Positions 41,959 to 53,772 of a stretch of 64,000 bases of DNA are shown here, piece after piece. Numbering within the stretch: the stretch's first letter is position 1; each line of letters begins with the position of its first letter. The position numbers and the translations under genes are program-made. The notes under the pieces are model-generated. The model saw only the letters and a list, made by a program, of their open reading frames with translations. It ran no database searches and was not told where the DNA came from. Origin of the DNA: Rhizodiscina lignyota (Eukaryota > Ascomycota > Dothideomycetes > Aulographales > Rhizodiscinaceae); the NCBI GenBank assembly GCA_010015805.1, contig ML978135.1, positions 664,648 to 728,647 on the forward strand, written 5' to 3'.

Positions 41959-42354
41959 TCAACCCTGTAACGACTGGATCAGGGTGACGTTATCACCCTT
42001 GAGCAAGATTTGACCTAGAAGATGTCAGATAAACAACGTCCAATGGTGAAAGCGAACAGCTAACCCAATTCTTTCCTCCTCTCTCCTGGACTGTTCTTTG
42101 TAGGCACCTTGACCTCTACTGCGTCGTCGATAACCAAGTTCATGAACTCATCGAAGCCCTAATTGATATATCAGTCTTGAGTAGCCAAAGCAGAAACGTG
42201 CTGTACACACTCTGATCTTGCCCTCGATCCTCATTCCCAAATTCTCGTAGAGCCATATCACCACGGTCGAGTGCTGCTGAAGGAGTCGGAAGATGAAGTT
42301 GATAGGAGGAAGCAGGACCTTGCCTCTCTGGCCTCCACCACCGCGACCTGACAT
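41959..42354 (-). CDS. sme1: Small nuclear ribonucleoprotein E (SmE)
   Basis: Three exons read right to left (42354-42211, 42158-42065, 42014-41959; introns 52 and 50 nt) encode 97 residues. The Sm fold is complete: Sm1 (LLPPINFIFRLLQQHSTVVI, then WLYENLGMRIEGKIRGFDEF, MNLVIDDAVEV) and Sm2 (LGQILLKGDNVTLIQSL). The N-terminal SGRGGGG is usual for SmE. Known role: with D1, D2, D3, B, F and G it forms the heptameric ring on U1, U2, U4 and U5 snRNAs in the nucleus. It is itself interrupted by two introns. Confidence 0.95.
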
Positions 42355-42790
42355 GACTGAAGCGTAGGTGTAGTGGTCGCGCAGGAATGGGACGTGTCGG
42401 GGAACGCGATCGATTGGCCGCGCACGGATTTGATTAGATTCGTAGACGTCCCTCCCTAGTTGAATCGCTCGTAGATGTTGGCGTCGTTTTAGGAATCGTG
42501 CTACGGACTGGTGTGGGAAGTCGTGTGGGTTGTGGCGCGTGCTTGTGAGGGTCTTTATGAAATTTTGCGGAGAGCTGGAGCTCCAAATACGGCCAAGGCT
42601 TGGCGCCTGCTCAAAGGCAGAGTGACGTTTCCGCACAACTTCCCCCTCTACAAATTCACGTCGCAAACTAACAGCTTCAAGCTACCCTCCAACCTGTTCT
42701 CTTTCCCTTACCACTTTGCTCATGCCATAGTCTCTCTCTCCGTATTTCCTACACTTCCCGTCTCTCACCCGTTGCGTTCTAATCTTGATA
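42355..42790. promoter_or_regulatory. Bidirectional promoter region, SmE / MTR10-like
   Basis: 436 nt between divergent start codons, with a pyrimidine-rich leader (CTCTCTCTCC near 42731) just before the plus-strand ATG. No specific site is assigned. Confidence 0.4.
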
Positions 42791-45700
42791 ATGGCAGCCA
42801 ACGGCGCCGCAGCCCAGGCCTTTGCGCCTGTGTTGACGGCCGTTGACACCATGCAATCAAGTGCGGATCGCGAAAAGAAGCAGCTGGCCAATACATTCTT
42901 GGACAAGTTTCAGAAGACTGTGAGCTCTCAAAAGCACTCTTCGTGGGTTGCACGTTGCTTACAAGCATTCTTAGTCGGAAGCATGGAATACCTCTTTCGC
43001 CATCTTGCAAGCCGACAACTCTGATGTGAATGCTCAGCAAAAGATGTTCGCGGCCGTCACACTGAAAGGCAAAGTTCGTCGTGGCTCTCGACGCTATATG
43101 GCTTTTGCGCTGACCTTTCAAGATCATTTACGACCTGCACCAACTTCCGCGCGACTCGCTAACCACCCTTCGAAACACAATCATCTCTCTTCTGAATGCC
43201 TATCGCGCCGGTCCAAAGCCAATCCGAACGCAATTGTGTGTCTGCCTGGCAGACTTGGCGATTCAGATGACCGAGTGGAAGGATGTGATGGATCTTGTCG
43301 TGAAGGCATTGGGGAGCAACCCGGAAAGCATACCATGTGTTCTGGAATTCCTCCATGTCCTGCCCGAAGAAGTCACGGAAGGACGCAAAATCAACCTCTC
43401 TGTATGTCCGGTCGAGCCAGCACCTCAGTATCCATATTTGTCTCCATGGGCATCGACCATCCAGCTCCCGCTTGCGCCATCCAGAATCTGTATCTAATAC
43501 TCTTACGTGCCTTTAGGAAGATGAATTGCTCGAGAGAACGCAAGAGCTTCTTACGGATAATGCGCCTACAGTCCTCAGGCTTCTGGCGCAGTACTCACAG
43601 TCCTCACGTAAAGCAACGACTTTTCTCCCATTCCGATAGAATGCTCGCTTACTTCTTTTAGCTGCCGCAGCAAGGAATCCTCAGTTGCTCGAATGCATCA
43701 CTTCATGGTCGCGCGAAGTTCAACTGAACGATATAGTGAACTCATCCCTCTTGGACACTATTATCAACGCGTTAGACGCGCCTGATGCATTCGATGCCGC
43801 TGTTGAGTGTCTCAGCACAATCATGAACGAGACAAGGGACGTAGACGAATGCATGAGCACAATCCAGACACTGTACCCTCGCATCATCCAGTTGAGGCCC
43901 AAACTTGCCCAAGCAGCCGAGGAAGAAGACACGGAGACTTTCAGAGGATTCTCGAGAATATTCGCCGAAGCAGGTGAAGCCTGGGTCCTTCTTGTCTGCC
44001 GGATGCCGGTGCAGTTCCGTCCGCTGGTTGAAGGCATTTTGGAGACCGCTGCAAGAGACACAGAAAACGAAGCTATCAGGGAAACCTTCAAGTTTTGGTA
44101 CGAGCTCAAGCAATATGTTACCTTGGAGAGATACATGGACGCTCGCTTGCAATTCGCGGACATCTACTCGAAGCTTGTGGATGTGATGATTGGACACCTT
44201 GAGTATCCCACACCTGAAAGCGGCGACGAGAAGGATCTTTTCGAAGGCGATCGAGAGCAAGAAGAGCGATTCAGAGAATTCCGGCATCAGATGGGCGACG
44301 TTCTAAAAGACTGCTGCGAGGTTATTGGCGTCACGGAGTGTCTTCAGAAATCGTACAATCTCATCCAGGAATGGGTGAGCAAGTACGGTGCACAGTCTTC
44401 GTCGAACCACGTTGTGAATTGGCAGAAGCTTGAGGCGCCACTTTTCAGCTTAAGAGCGATGGGAATGATGGTGCCGAATGATGAGAACGCGATGCTACCA
44501 CGGCTAATGGCTCTCATCGTTCAAATTCCAGATCAAGAAAAGGTGCGATTCCAGGCTGTCATGGCCCTTGGGCGATACACCGAGTGGACGGCAAATCACC
44601 CAGACACTCTGCAGCCTCAACTGCAGTACATCATGTCTGCGTTCGATCACCCGTCGAAAGAGGTGATTCGGGCCGCCGCACTTTCATTCAAGTTCTTCTG
44701 CAGTGACTGCGCAGACTTGCTCAAGGACTACAATACTCAGATCCAGCAGTTCTACGTCACGCATCTCGACAAGTTGCCTCCAAGCAGCCAAGATGAGTTC
44801 ACAGACGGTGTTGCAGCGGTATTAGCCAGGCAGCCCGTAGAGCATCTGTACGAGAGCATGAAGCTGTACTGTGACCCCGTCATGAATAGCCTCATGGCGC
44901 TAGCGCAGACCGCACAGAACTCTACAGGTGATGAGGCAAAGATTGCGCTCGCAGACCGACTTCAGCTCATCACAATCTTCATCCAGGTCGTCCGGCCGGA
45001 AGTACCTCCAGGCGCCCCTAATCCTGCGGTGAAATACTGTCAGGAGATCTTTCCTATCCTTGCCACGTTGGTGGATAACTTCATCGACTTCTCTCCAATC
45101 ATCGAGCGCGTAACCCGCTGCTGGAGACATATGGTCCTGTCATACCGTACGGCTCTCGCCCCGTTGCTGCCTGATCTAGCTCGAAAGCTCGCGGACGGCT
45201 TCTCAGCATCTCGTCAAGGAGCGTTTCTGTGGGCTTCAGACAGCATCGTTCGCGAGTTCAGCGAAGTTGGTGACGGGGCCAACTCGGGCACCGACGTGGC
45301 CATTTTCCAGTTCTACGAGCAACAAGCGAGGACGTTCTTCGGGATCCTCAACAACCTCCCTCCGGAACAGGTCCCTGATGGTAAGCTATAGCCCATGCTC
45401 CTAGACGCAATGACTAATATACCACTAGTCCTCGAAGACTTCTTCCGCCTCTCCACCGACATCCTCCTCTTCCAGCCCCAGCGCACCATCGTCTCCAACC
45501 TGCAGCCCCACGTCCTTGCCTCCGCCAACCAGGCTCTCACGCTCCTCAAAGTCGAGCCGTTGAGCGCAGCGCTCCACTACCTCCGCGACTTCCTCGCTTA
45601 CGGCATGCCAGACTCTCCCTCTTCTACTTTCGAGCCCAACCAAGACCCCTCCCACGCCGGCACCGCCAACCCGCCCGAGCTCCGCGCTGCGGTCAAGCAA

Positions 45701-46057
45701 CTCCTCCTCCAGTTCGGTGAGGAGTTCACGCACCGCCTCATGGCGGGCATGATGTACACCTTCCCGCGTGACGTCTTTCCCGATGCGTCGGGGGCCCTGC
45801 TCGCTATGTTCCAGCTGCTGCCCGCTGAGACCGCCACGTGGGTCAAGCAGACGGTCGAGCTGCTGCCCGCGGGCACGATCAGTCCGCAGGAGAAGGAGCG
45901 CCTCGCAGTCAACATTAAGCAGCGCATTGAGAATGGCGATATCCGCAAGATTAGAATCATGCTACAGGACTTTACGAATCAGTATCGTAGGAGGAATGTG
46001 GCGCCGCGCGAAGGGCTAGGTAGGCTCGAAGCGACGAGGTTTAGGTTCAGCGGTTGA
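42791..46057 (+). CDS. mtr10: Nuclear import receptor Mtr10/transportin-SR
   Basis: Six exons (42791-42919, 42975-43073, 43123-43401, 43517-43607, 43662-45380, 45429-46057) encode 981 residues, the size of Mtr10/TNPO3. The N terminus has the importin-beta-like region (KQLANTFLDKFQKT, then SEAWNTSFAILQAD and MFAAVTLKGK). The Xpo1-like segment IIYDLHQLPRDSLTTLRNTI and ACLADLAIQM-type helices follow. HEAT-like helical repeats fill the rest (PQLQYIMSAFDHPSKEV). Known role: import of SR-like mRNA-binding proteins such as Npl3 and export of tRNA-related cargo, regulated by Ran-GTP. All junction phases agree; introns are 48-115 nt. Confidence 0.93.
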
Positions 46058-46463
46058 GGTGGGGTTTCATTGCGTGGTCGGTGGTCGGTGCTGGTGTACG
46101 TGGTAGGCGATGGGTACTTGACGTTCGGACTGCATGAAGACGGAGCTGCATGGAAGCGGATTTTGCAATGACTGTTTCTACGGCGGCGTTTCTGATGTGA
46201 AAATTACAGTCGACAGAGATTGATTGATCGATGCATACCCCACGGGCGTACAGCTTTTGCTAGTTACAGCTACGGCTAGATATCTAACTTTAAATCAAGT
46301 TTGATTCTAACTAAATTCCCTGGTATCCTTGTGAGCACAGCAAATTTCAGCAAGCCATATCATACCGTGGCAAAAATCTATCGGGCTATCCCCTCGTTTC
46401 TGGTAGGTGGTGCATTGCATCGGAACATGATAAGATGTTAACCTCTGATGTGAGACCTCGACC
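46058..46463. terminator. Convergent 3' region of MTR10-like and RAD4
   Basis: 406 nt between two stop codons with an AT-rich part near 46.28 kb. No gene is seen. Confidence 0.4.
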
Positions 46464-49400
46464 TCACTCATCATCGCTGTCATTCTCGAAATACCGGCTT
46501 CTCGCACCAATCGTAGAGTTTCGTTTCGGAAGAGCTCGAGTGCTAGTCTTCGTAGGCTTGGGACCAACGTCGGACTTGCGGGCAGACGCTCTGGCTCGCT
46601 GCTTCTTAGTCGGCTCGCTCTCTCTTTCGGAGCGGTTCCGCTCAGCAAAGGAAGCTGCGGAGCCGAAGCCTTGATCTGTATTAGTCTCCACAATGTTGGA
46701 ATCGGAACCGCAGTCAGCCTCGGAAGGTGTAGATAGCTCACTGGAGCTATCAATCGCAGTGATTAGTTTGCTCAGTTTAGGCTTCATTCCGTTTACTCTC
46801 GACGTTGGCGTAGCCTTCGTTACTGCAGCCGCTGACCATTCCCCTTGACGATCGGATTTCTTGACAGCTCCATCGATGCCGGCTTCACGATCGTCCATGG
46901 CACCGTCAAGCATGATAATGTCCTTGGGTTCGGAGGACTCTCGTGCTGAAGCACGATGTGTAGCCTGCAGAGACAGAGGAGCTTTTGAGTTCTGGTTCAG
47001 ACTGTCATGCTCGTCTTCGGCATGATCAATAATGAAACCACCGCCTATATCGTGCTCGTCTTCATTGTCGGCATGCTTTTGTCGCAATGGACGGACCTCT
47101 TCGACGTCATAGCCTTCCGGGAAGAAACCACCTCCAGCTTCATCATTGTCATGATCATGCAAGGCTTCGTCGCCGTGCTCAAGATGAGGTATCGCATGCT
47201 GGTCCTTCGTCGTTGCTTTCTTGCGCCCTTTCATCTCTTCGAGCTTCTTGTTGACCCACGGATTGCTCTCGTCCTCAACCTTCTCACCCTTTCCATACTC
47301 GCCGTGCATCCTCTCCATGATCTTCAATCCTTGCAGGAACTTCTTCCACATCCCCAGCGCCACCTCCGACTTCTTCTTCTCTTCTCTCTCCCTAACCCTC
47401 ACTTGCTCTGCACGCCAGGCATCTTTCACGAGGTCCTCGTTCTCTTCAGCCACGACCACACCTGTCAAAACAGGTACAGCCCTCTGCTTGCCGAACTCAA
47501 AGCCAGTGCAGGCCTCAGCGAAGTCAATGCCGAGCTTTTTGCACAACTTTGCAGTACCCTTCAAAGGCACATGAACAGCACCGGCCGGGACCATACTCGA
47601 AACGTAAACATCGATATTTCCGAAACCATTCCTCGGGATCTTCCTATCCTCGCCAATGGGATCCGGAATGATCCAGTCAGTCTGGCTCTCGGAATACAGG
47701 CCCTGCGTCGGCTTCTCCCCAGTTTCTCTGTGGGCGTCCTCAACCTCGCGCTTCCGGATCAATGTGACTGCGCGAATTGGAACGAGCTTGAGTGGTTGTT
47801 CGCCATGCTTGACCTCACGACCATCTTTGTGCCATGACTCGACGGTCTTGCAAGTCACCACATCTGCTCGACGAAAGACAGGCTCTGTTGTAGCCTTCTC
47901 GCCTTTCCCGACAGTAAAATGGCGAACGGGCGCCGCATTTGGCAAGATGGCTTCTTCGCGACGGAGATGGCGCCCCAGAACGAATTCCGCCGAGTTTTTA
48001 TATGCTTGCAGTGACTCTGGCTTCCCGCCAACTTTGCCATCACCATTATCGGCCCCAGTGTCCTTCGAAGCTGCGACGGGTTTCAGCTCGACCTCGTCCT
48101 CCATCTCTTCTGCTTCTGTACGGATCCTTGGGTCTTTTGCGTAGCCAGACATCACTTGAGCGAACCAATCCCAATCAATGTACTTCTTGACCTTGCCATT
48201 TCTGCCATATATTGGCAGTTTCTCTTTCGCAACCCGCACTCCCTTCGTTTTGCCCGGCCATTGTTTTTTCTTCAGATATCGTACAGTTACGTCCTTCGCA
48301 GTGCCGTCTGCTGAAAAGCCGATGACATACGCAAGAACTTGTTTTGCTTTCTCGGCAGCTTTCCCACTGGGGGTGAAGGACGCAAGTAGGTCTGGAGAAT
48401 TAGCAATGAGTGGAGAAGGGAGGCAAACAACCGGTATAAACGTCTTGGTCACGGGAGAGAAGACTTCGGTCCAGTAGGTCGGAAACGGCGATGCGTTCTG
48501 GGCCTTTATGGGTTTCTTCGACATCTTGGACGTTACGTCGATTATGGAAGGGCTAGTGGATATATCAGATGGCGCATCACTGAGTTCGTCGCTGCTAGAC
48601 GTATCAAGCGATATTGCAGCTGCCTTCGTATTACCGCGCGTTGACTTTCGAGTTGGTGTGCTCTCAGGCTTTCGCGACTGCACCAGAGTTCTGACTTTGC
48701 GTTTGCCGACGCCCTTTGTGAAACCACCTTCCTCGTCTCTCTCTTCGACGGTCTCTTGCTGCACTGTCGATTCCTTCTTTTTGCGGGGGTTCCCATCCTC
48801 AGCCTTGCTGAAACCAAAGCCAACAGGCTGCAAGCTTGCCACCATCCTCGCCTCAAGTCCCACACCTCTCAACAAGGCTGTGAAAAGCTGAGCGCCGACA
48901 TCTCTACTGCCTTCACACTTCTTGGCAGCAATTCGGAGTTCCTCCTTGCTCTTGATCTTCTCGCCGAACCGCTCTGCATCATCGCTGTCTTCCAGCCAGT
49001 CTTTGACCTCGGCCTGGAGTTCGGCGGGCGCCAGATAACCGCATTTCTGCAAAGAAGGCGCTGTAATACGGAATCTCTTGCGCCAGTACGCAGCAAGAAA
49101 CTTCAGGAGTCGAATCGTGGGATCTCCATGACTGAGATCTGGCGTATCTGGCTCCAGCCTTTCTGCATCTGCACCCCAATCTCGGACGCGATCTCTCGTC
49201 TCTCGCTCAGTGATTGTGCTGCTCTTGTTCTTGGCTCTTTCTTTGCCTTTCGACGACTTTGCCATAGGCTTCCCCGCAGACTTGCTTGGAGTGTCGGTCG
49301 TATCTTCGTCGGGAAGTTTGAGTCCGACAGCCTTTCTCCATCTCTCCACCTCTGCAATCAAGCCCTCACTGAGTTGTCCCACCAGAATGTTTTGGACCTC

Positions 49401-50069
49401 TGTATCTTGTAGCCAGCTATTCCGAATGCAATTGTGATACATCAAGAACTGGACATGCACGCAGTGTGTAGTCAGCCGTATCTGCCTCTCGATTTTCGAT
49501 GGGCCCTTCTTGCCAACCACTCCACGAGCGTCTGCGAAGGCGAGGTTGGTCGTCGATATTCCAGTACCAGGAGCTGGTAAAGTGATGGAGATGTCGTTGA
49601 TTGGTGTGTCGGCGCCTTCGCCAGCCGAACGGGAGGCTGATGGAATGGCGTCCTCCCAGTCCATCTCGTCTTCGTCCTCGTCCTCGTCTGCACTTCCCTC
49701 CTCATCAGTACCTTGCTTGGCGTTCTTCTTATGGTTTTGTATTTGATGAGTGTGCGCAGATGCTCTTGCGATGCCCGGGACATCTTCAAAGTCTTCGTCG
49801 TCATCACTGTCCTCCTCCTCCTCCTCCTCTTCGTCCTCCCCACCTTTTTGTTCTTCCAGAAAACGCTTGTTCTCCTCTACGGTCCGCTTTGGCCTTTCCA
49901 CGCCATCCACTGCATCGAACAATGATTGTTTCCCTTTTACGGCTTTACTTTGAGAGCTTGGTGTTTTCTTGCTCTTCGCGACGCGCTCGCGTTTCGCGGG
50001 TGGCGCGTGAGCAGGTGACTCGTCCATCTCATCGTTACGATGGCGCTTGCGCGGCACGTGGGGAGGCAT
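46464..50069 (-). CDS. rad4: DNA damage recognition protein RAD4/XPC
   Basis: An intronless 1201-residue protein. A basic/acidic disordered N terminus (about 1-190, with a Glu/Asp tract at 77-95) precedes the transglutaminase-like domain, split by a linker (about 200-420 and 530-650; HCVHVQFLMYHNCIRNSWLQ, then WTEVFSPVTKTFIPVV and YIDWDWFAQVM). Beta-hairpin domains follow: BHD1 (about 685-740; FVLGRHLRREEAI, VRHFTVG), BHD2 (about 742-805) and BHD3 (about 811-885; RNGFGNIDVYVSSMVPAGAV, then FEFGKQRAVPVLTGVVV). A roughly 300-residue acidic/basic tail is longer than in yeast Rad4. Known role: with Rad23 it opens distorted DNA to start global-genome nucleotide excision repair. Confidence 0.95.
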   Translation of the reverse strand: MPPHVPRKRHRNDEMDESPAHAPPAKRERVAKSKKTPSSQSKAVKGKQSLFDAVDGVERPKRTVEENKRFLEEQKGGEDEEEEEEEDSDDDEDFEDVPGIARASAHTHQIQNHKKNAKQGTDEEGSADEDEDEDEMDWEDAIPSASRSAGEGADTPINDISITLPAPGTGISTTNLAFADARGVVGKKGPSKIERQIRLTTHCVHVQFLMYHNCIRNSWLQDTEVQNILVGQLSEGLIAEVERWRKAVGLKLPDEDTTDTPSKSAGKPMAKSSKGKERAKNKSSTITERETRDRVRDWGADAERLEPDTPDLSHGDPTIRLLKFLAAYWRKRFRITAPSLQKCGYLAPAELQAEVKDWLEDSDDAERFGEKIKSKEELRIAAKKCEGSRDVGAQLFTALLRGVGLEARMVASLQPVGFGFSKAEDGNPRKKKESTVQQETVEERDEEGGFTKGVGKRKVRTLVQSRKPESTPTRKSTRGNTKAAAISLDTSSSDELSDAPSDISTSPSIIDVTSKMSKKPIKAQNASPFPTYWTEVFSPVTKTFIPVVCLPSPLIANSPDLLASFTPSGKAAEKAKQVLAYVIGFSADGTAKDVTVRYLKKKQWPGKTKGVRVAKEKLPIYGRNGKVKKYIDWDWFAQVMSGYAKDPRIRTEAEEMEDEVELKPVAASKDTGADNGDGKVGGKPESLQAYKNSAEFVLGRHLRREEAILPNAAPVRHFTVGKGEKATTEPVFRRADVVTCKTVESWHKDGREVKHGEQPLKLVPIRAVTLIRKREVEDAHRETGEKPTQGLYSESQTDWIIPDPIGEDRKIPRNGFGNIDVYVSSMVPAGAVHVPLKGTAKLCKKLGIDFAEACTGFEFGKQRAVPVLTGVVVAEENEDLVKDAWRAEQVRVREREEKKKSEVALGMWKKFLQGLKIMERMHGEYGKGEKVEDESNPWVNKKLEEMKGRKKATTKDQHAIPHLEHGDEALHDHDNDEAGGGFFPEGYDVEEVRPLRQKHADNEDEHDIGGGFIIDHAEDEHDSLNQNSKAPLSLQATHRASARESSEPKDIIMLDGAMDDREAGIDGAVKKSDRQGEWSAAAVTKATPTSRVNGMKPKLSKLITAIDSSSELSTPSEADCGSDSNIVETNTDQGFGSAASFAERNRSERESEPTKKQRARASARKSDVGPKPTKTSTRALPKRNSTIGARSRYFENDSDDE

Positions 50070-51013
50070 GGTGCTTGAACTTCACCATGAGGGTCGGTCG
50101 AGGTGATGCGAAAGGCTATAGGCACATCTTGATTGGGTGGAAGAGTATTGTCCTTCTTGGGAAGTTCGAGTGGCTCCAGAAAATGTCGTCACGAGTGCCA
50201 AGGCCGGATCTGAGGAAGGAACGGTTCGCATCTCTGGATCGTGGACTAGGCCTCTTCAAAGCACCATGCGGCCTGAAAAGGTCCATTCATTTCTGAATCA
50301 GCGGTAGGAGATTTCCCAGTACGAGCTTCACTCCACGTGTCAGCCTTGATTCTCGTTTCTGTAGCACCGTCCAGTCCCTGCATGGTTATCCGTCGCTCCA
50401 CCCAGAGCCTCTTCCAATCTTAGCTGGCCTCTCTTTCCGTTCCGGGGTCCTTCACAAGAATTTCAGTTTTCTCGAAGCATTTGAAGTAGCTCTATTGGTC
50501 CCACTCGTACTTCAAAGGACCTTGCCGGCACTTGACAAAGTCGTTGAAGTACGCCAAGTCGCTTGTGCTGCAGTATGGCTTTCAGCAGCCATTCACAGTA
50601 CGTAAGCAGGGACGCCATCCTCTGAGTAAGCCTCATACTGTATCCCGTATGTGGAGACAACGAAACATCTACGGCGAGCCTTAAGCCACTTTTGAAGAGG
50701 ACTGCCGGAGTTCGGCAAGTTGCCACGACCGCTCCACGGCTGTTCGTCCCATCTCAGCTAAGTGCAGAATGGCTGACAGATGCTTACCTTGCTCCAATAG
50801 CTCTCTACACGACTTTCCAGCTTAACGTCCAACATGTTCGCTGCACACCCTTCGCCCTTCTCCAATTGCAGGTGACTCTTGCGTGCTAGGGGTGTCTACT
50901 ATCAAGTCGAACACCTTCATGTGCTGTATAACTCAAATGACTTCCTAAAATCGAGAGCGCGCTTGTTATATCAAATGATATTGTAGTCGAAACCAAGCGC
51001 ATCGTCTGTACTG
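50070..51013. other. Divergent intergenic region
   Basis: 944 nt between the RAD4 start and the membrane-protein start. Short frames on both strands are unsupported. It should contain both promoters. Confidence 0.5.
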
Positions 51014-52224
51014 ATGAATGCTGCCTCCAACGGGACACTATCTGAGCCCAACAGTGGGAACATGGGGGACAGCTACGATATATATGGTGCAGACCGCACT
51101 ATACCTCGTTCTATGACTGCCTTTACTGCGATAGCTTGGTACAACGCTGTCGAAGTCTTGGTACTCATCTTCTTCGTCTTCAAGAGGTACTCGGGACTCT
51201 ACTTTTGGAGTCTGCTCATCACCACTCTGGCTGTGGTACCCTACGCAACTGGTGAGAGCTGGCAGAGCACTTGCTGTACAATTTTTTAGAACTAATTCGC
51301 TCCCTAGGAGAATGGATGAAGTACAACAATGTATCCCACGACGACCCTCTGACGAAAGCACTCTTGACGATCGGATGGGTTATTATGGTGCCGGGCCAGT
51401 CCATGATACTCTACTCTCGCCTGCACCTCGTCTCGCCAAACCCTAAGCTCTTGCGTTTCACATTGTGGCTTGTTATCGTCAATTCTATTCTCCTTTGCTC
51501 CCCAACGGCCGTCCTCAACCTATGCTCACGCTCGTTTCCCGGGAATAGATGTACTCACGGCTATGGCATCATGGGAAGGATTCAAATCACCTTCTTCACC
51601 GTCCAAGAACTCTTCATCTCTGGCGTCTATTTCTGGGGAATTCGAAGAATACTGAAGGTCACTTTCGATGAGTACACGCGCAATTTCATGTGGTCGCTGG
51701 TGGCCATGAACATTCTTATCATCATCTTGGATATCACTCTGATGGTCATTGAATTCCTCGATCTCTACGTGATCGCAACGACTTTCAAGAGTATGGTCTA
51801 CAGTGTCAAGCTCATGGTGGAATTTTGCGTGTTGAGCCAGTTGGGGAACATAATTAAGGGCCGGAATGTCGAGGACAATCTCAGCTTGGCCGTCCCTGTG
51901 AAGGTTCCTTCGATGGATCCAGAGAAACGAGGCTCACCAGATCCGGGCCTCTCGACGCCGGCAAAGTCCAGGAACAACAGCAACCCGTCCTCGGAATCCA
52001 CAAAATGCGACCTGGGATCGCACGGCATGCAACAGAACCTGCCGCTTGAATGGCGCATGAGCATCGGCCATGGAGAGGCGTGCCTGCCAGATCTCATTGA
52101 AATTCAACGTATCGGTGCACCCTCAATGCACAGCTCCGCATTAACTGATAATCTCTATCCTGGAAAACTCCACGGAACCTCAACGTACTCAACGGGCCCT
52201 AGTCCCAGACAGTTCCAACCTTGA
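51014..52224 (+). CDS. Multi-pass membrane protein, DUF7703-like
   Basis: Two exons (51014-51251, 51308-52224; 56-nt intron with branch AACTAAT) encode 384 residues. Seven hydrophobic segments occupy about residues 35-275, with characteristic stretches AWYNAVEVLVLIFFVFKRY, SLLITTLAVVPYATG, GWVIMVPGQSMILYSRLHLV and YFWGIRRIL. The C-terminal about 110 residues are polar and cytosolic by the positive-inside trend (PEKRGSPDPG, SRNNSNPSSES). The layout resembles fungal integral membrane proteins annotated with DUF7703, related in shape to the Pth11-like receptors. The ligand and signalling role are unknown. Confidence 0.82.
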
Positions 52225-52509
52225 CCGTATTTGGGGGTTTGGCATAGATTTCCACACCAGAAAGAGTCGGGCGAGTGGATGGCGGGATGGTTATGAGCAC
52301 TTCCGCCTGCTGGAAAATCGACTGTTCTAATACCACGGAACTTGTTGTCCACATGAGCACAATCTGGAGGATTGGGTATCCCGCCACAGTGCGGTTGGTG
52401 CAGGAGAGAAGCACAAGCATAGTGCATACATCGCCTGCTCGATTCCGGCTTTGGCTCAGTGGGAGCTGATTTGGCATAGAATCCGAGGTGGAAGGGTTTC
52501 AAAGCACGA

Positions 52510-53772
52510 TCACGCATCAGTCTCCTTATACTCGTACCATTCCTTTCCGCCCCAGAACTTTTGACCTCCCCGATAAGAGTGCTCGATCTTCTCTTTCGCC
52601 AAAACCGCCATCCTTCCTTCGAATTCTCTGAGATGCTTGGAATCGAATCCTCGACTGATGGTAAAGGCCAGATCTACAGCATTTCGAATCGCAGTATCGC
52701 CTCCTGCGCCGCCTTCAGAAAATTTGTTAGCGAATTCATATACCCCTAGATCGAGTCGAGTTCAAGGCGTACCCATAGGACTCATTGCATGCGCCGCATC
52801 GCCGATGAGGGTGACGGGAGTTTCCGGTTTAGAAGATAATTCGATATCGGGCTTGCTGGATAGCACTGGCACGCAGGCGGAGCGGTCGTGAGAAGCAGAG
52901 TCGAGCAGACTCCTCAGTCTCGGATGCCACTTCTCTGCAACGTTGTTCAGAAAGGAATGCTTCTCCTCCGTGGACTTGGGAGCGTCTTTAACGGGCGCTG
53001 TAGCGATAGCGAAGTATATGTAGTCCGCGAAATCTGGCAGCCTGCCATCTGACACTTGATGCACGCTTTCAGGCCAGATCATGGGATCGAAAATTGCCTG
53101 AACATTTGCTTCCTTGTCAATAGCCATGAACCAAGTCAATACATCTTTCAACACATCTTCGGGAAGCTGCTCTCGTAGCTCTGGTGTTAGCGGCGTCCGT
53201 CCCCATGTAATTTGACGCTCCAGATCCAGCAGCCTCCGATTTGGCTGAAGCTGCTTTCTCACGCGGCTTTTCAGACCGTCTGCACCTACGAGGAGCGATC
53301 CAGATACGGAAGAGGCATCCGAGAATAAGACTCTGACCTCATCATCGTGCACTTCGTAAGACGCGAACGCCTTCTCGTACTCGATCGCATCCTCAATGCC
53401 CAAGGTGAGCAAGTACCGAATCCACGCTCGATCAACCGGCGTCGAATATGGAGGGGGGTTCTCAGCGCACGGAGGGAACTCGAACTTCTGAGAGTCTACG
53501 TAGCGCGGAGACCAAATCGTCTTCTCGGAGCGTGTGCGGACTAAGAGGTCTTTTAATTGCTCCGAGAGGATGCTGTTGAGCGCGTCCACGCCATCTTGGC
53601 TGATGCGGAAGCGATGCCCTTGCGAGGTATGGGACTTTGGATGTCTCTCGAAGAGACGGAATGGGATATTGTGGCGTCGGAGGCCTTGCGCGAGAGCAAG
53701 GCCGGATACACCAGCGCCGATGATGAGGACTGGGAGTTTGGAGTTTGGTAGAGACGTGCCATTCTGAGCCAT
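52510..53772 (-). CDS. FAD-dependent monooxygenase
   Basis: Two exons read right to left (53772-52773, 52712-52510) encode 400 residues. Motifs of class A flavoprotein hydroxylases are present: the Rossmann GxGxxG (LPVLIIGAGVSGLALAQGLR, about 14-33), the DG motif (SLLVGADGLKSRVRKQL) and the GD motif (VTLIGDAAHAMSPMGGG), continuing AGGDTAIRNAVDLAFTIS. The 60-nt intron splits the GD-motif region and uses an AAG acceptor after branch GCTAAC. An alternative CAG acceptor nearby would shorten the protein by four residues. A 12-residue upstream start at 53808 is possible. Known of the family: NAD(P)H-dependent hydroxylation of small, often aromatic, molecules. The substrate is unknown. No cluster partners are visible. 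Confidence 0.88.

Noticed and set aside
49800-49835. CTC/CCT trinucleotide tract
   Set aside because: It encodes the Glu-rich tract of RAD4 and needs no separate explanation.
52746-52772. 27-nt intron in the FAD monooxygenase gene (TCTAG acceptor)
   Set aside because: It is too short for a spliceosomal intron. A 60-nt intron with a GCTAAC branch and AAG acceptor keeps phase and restores the GD-motif neighbourhood better.
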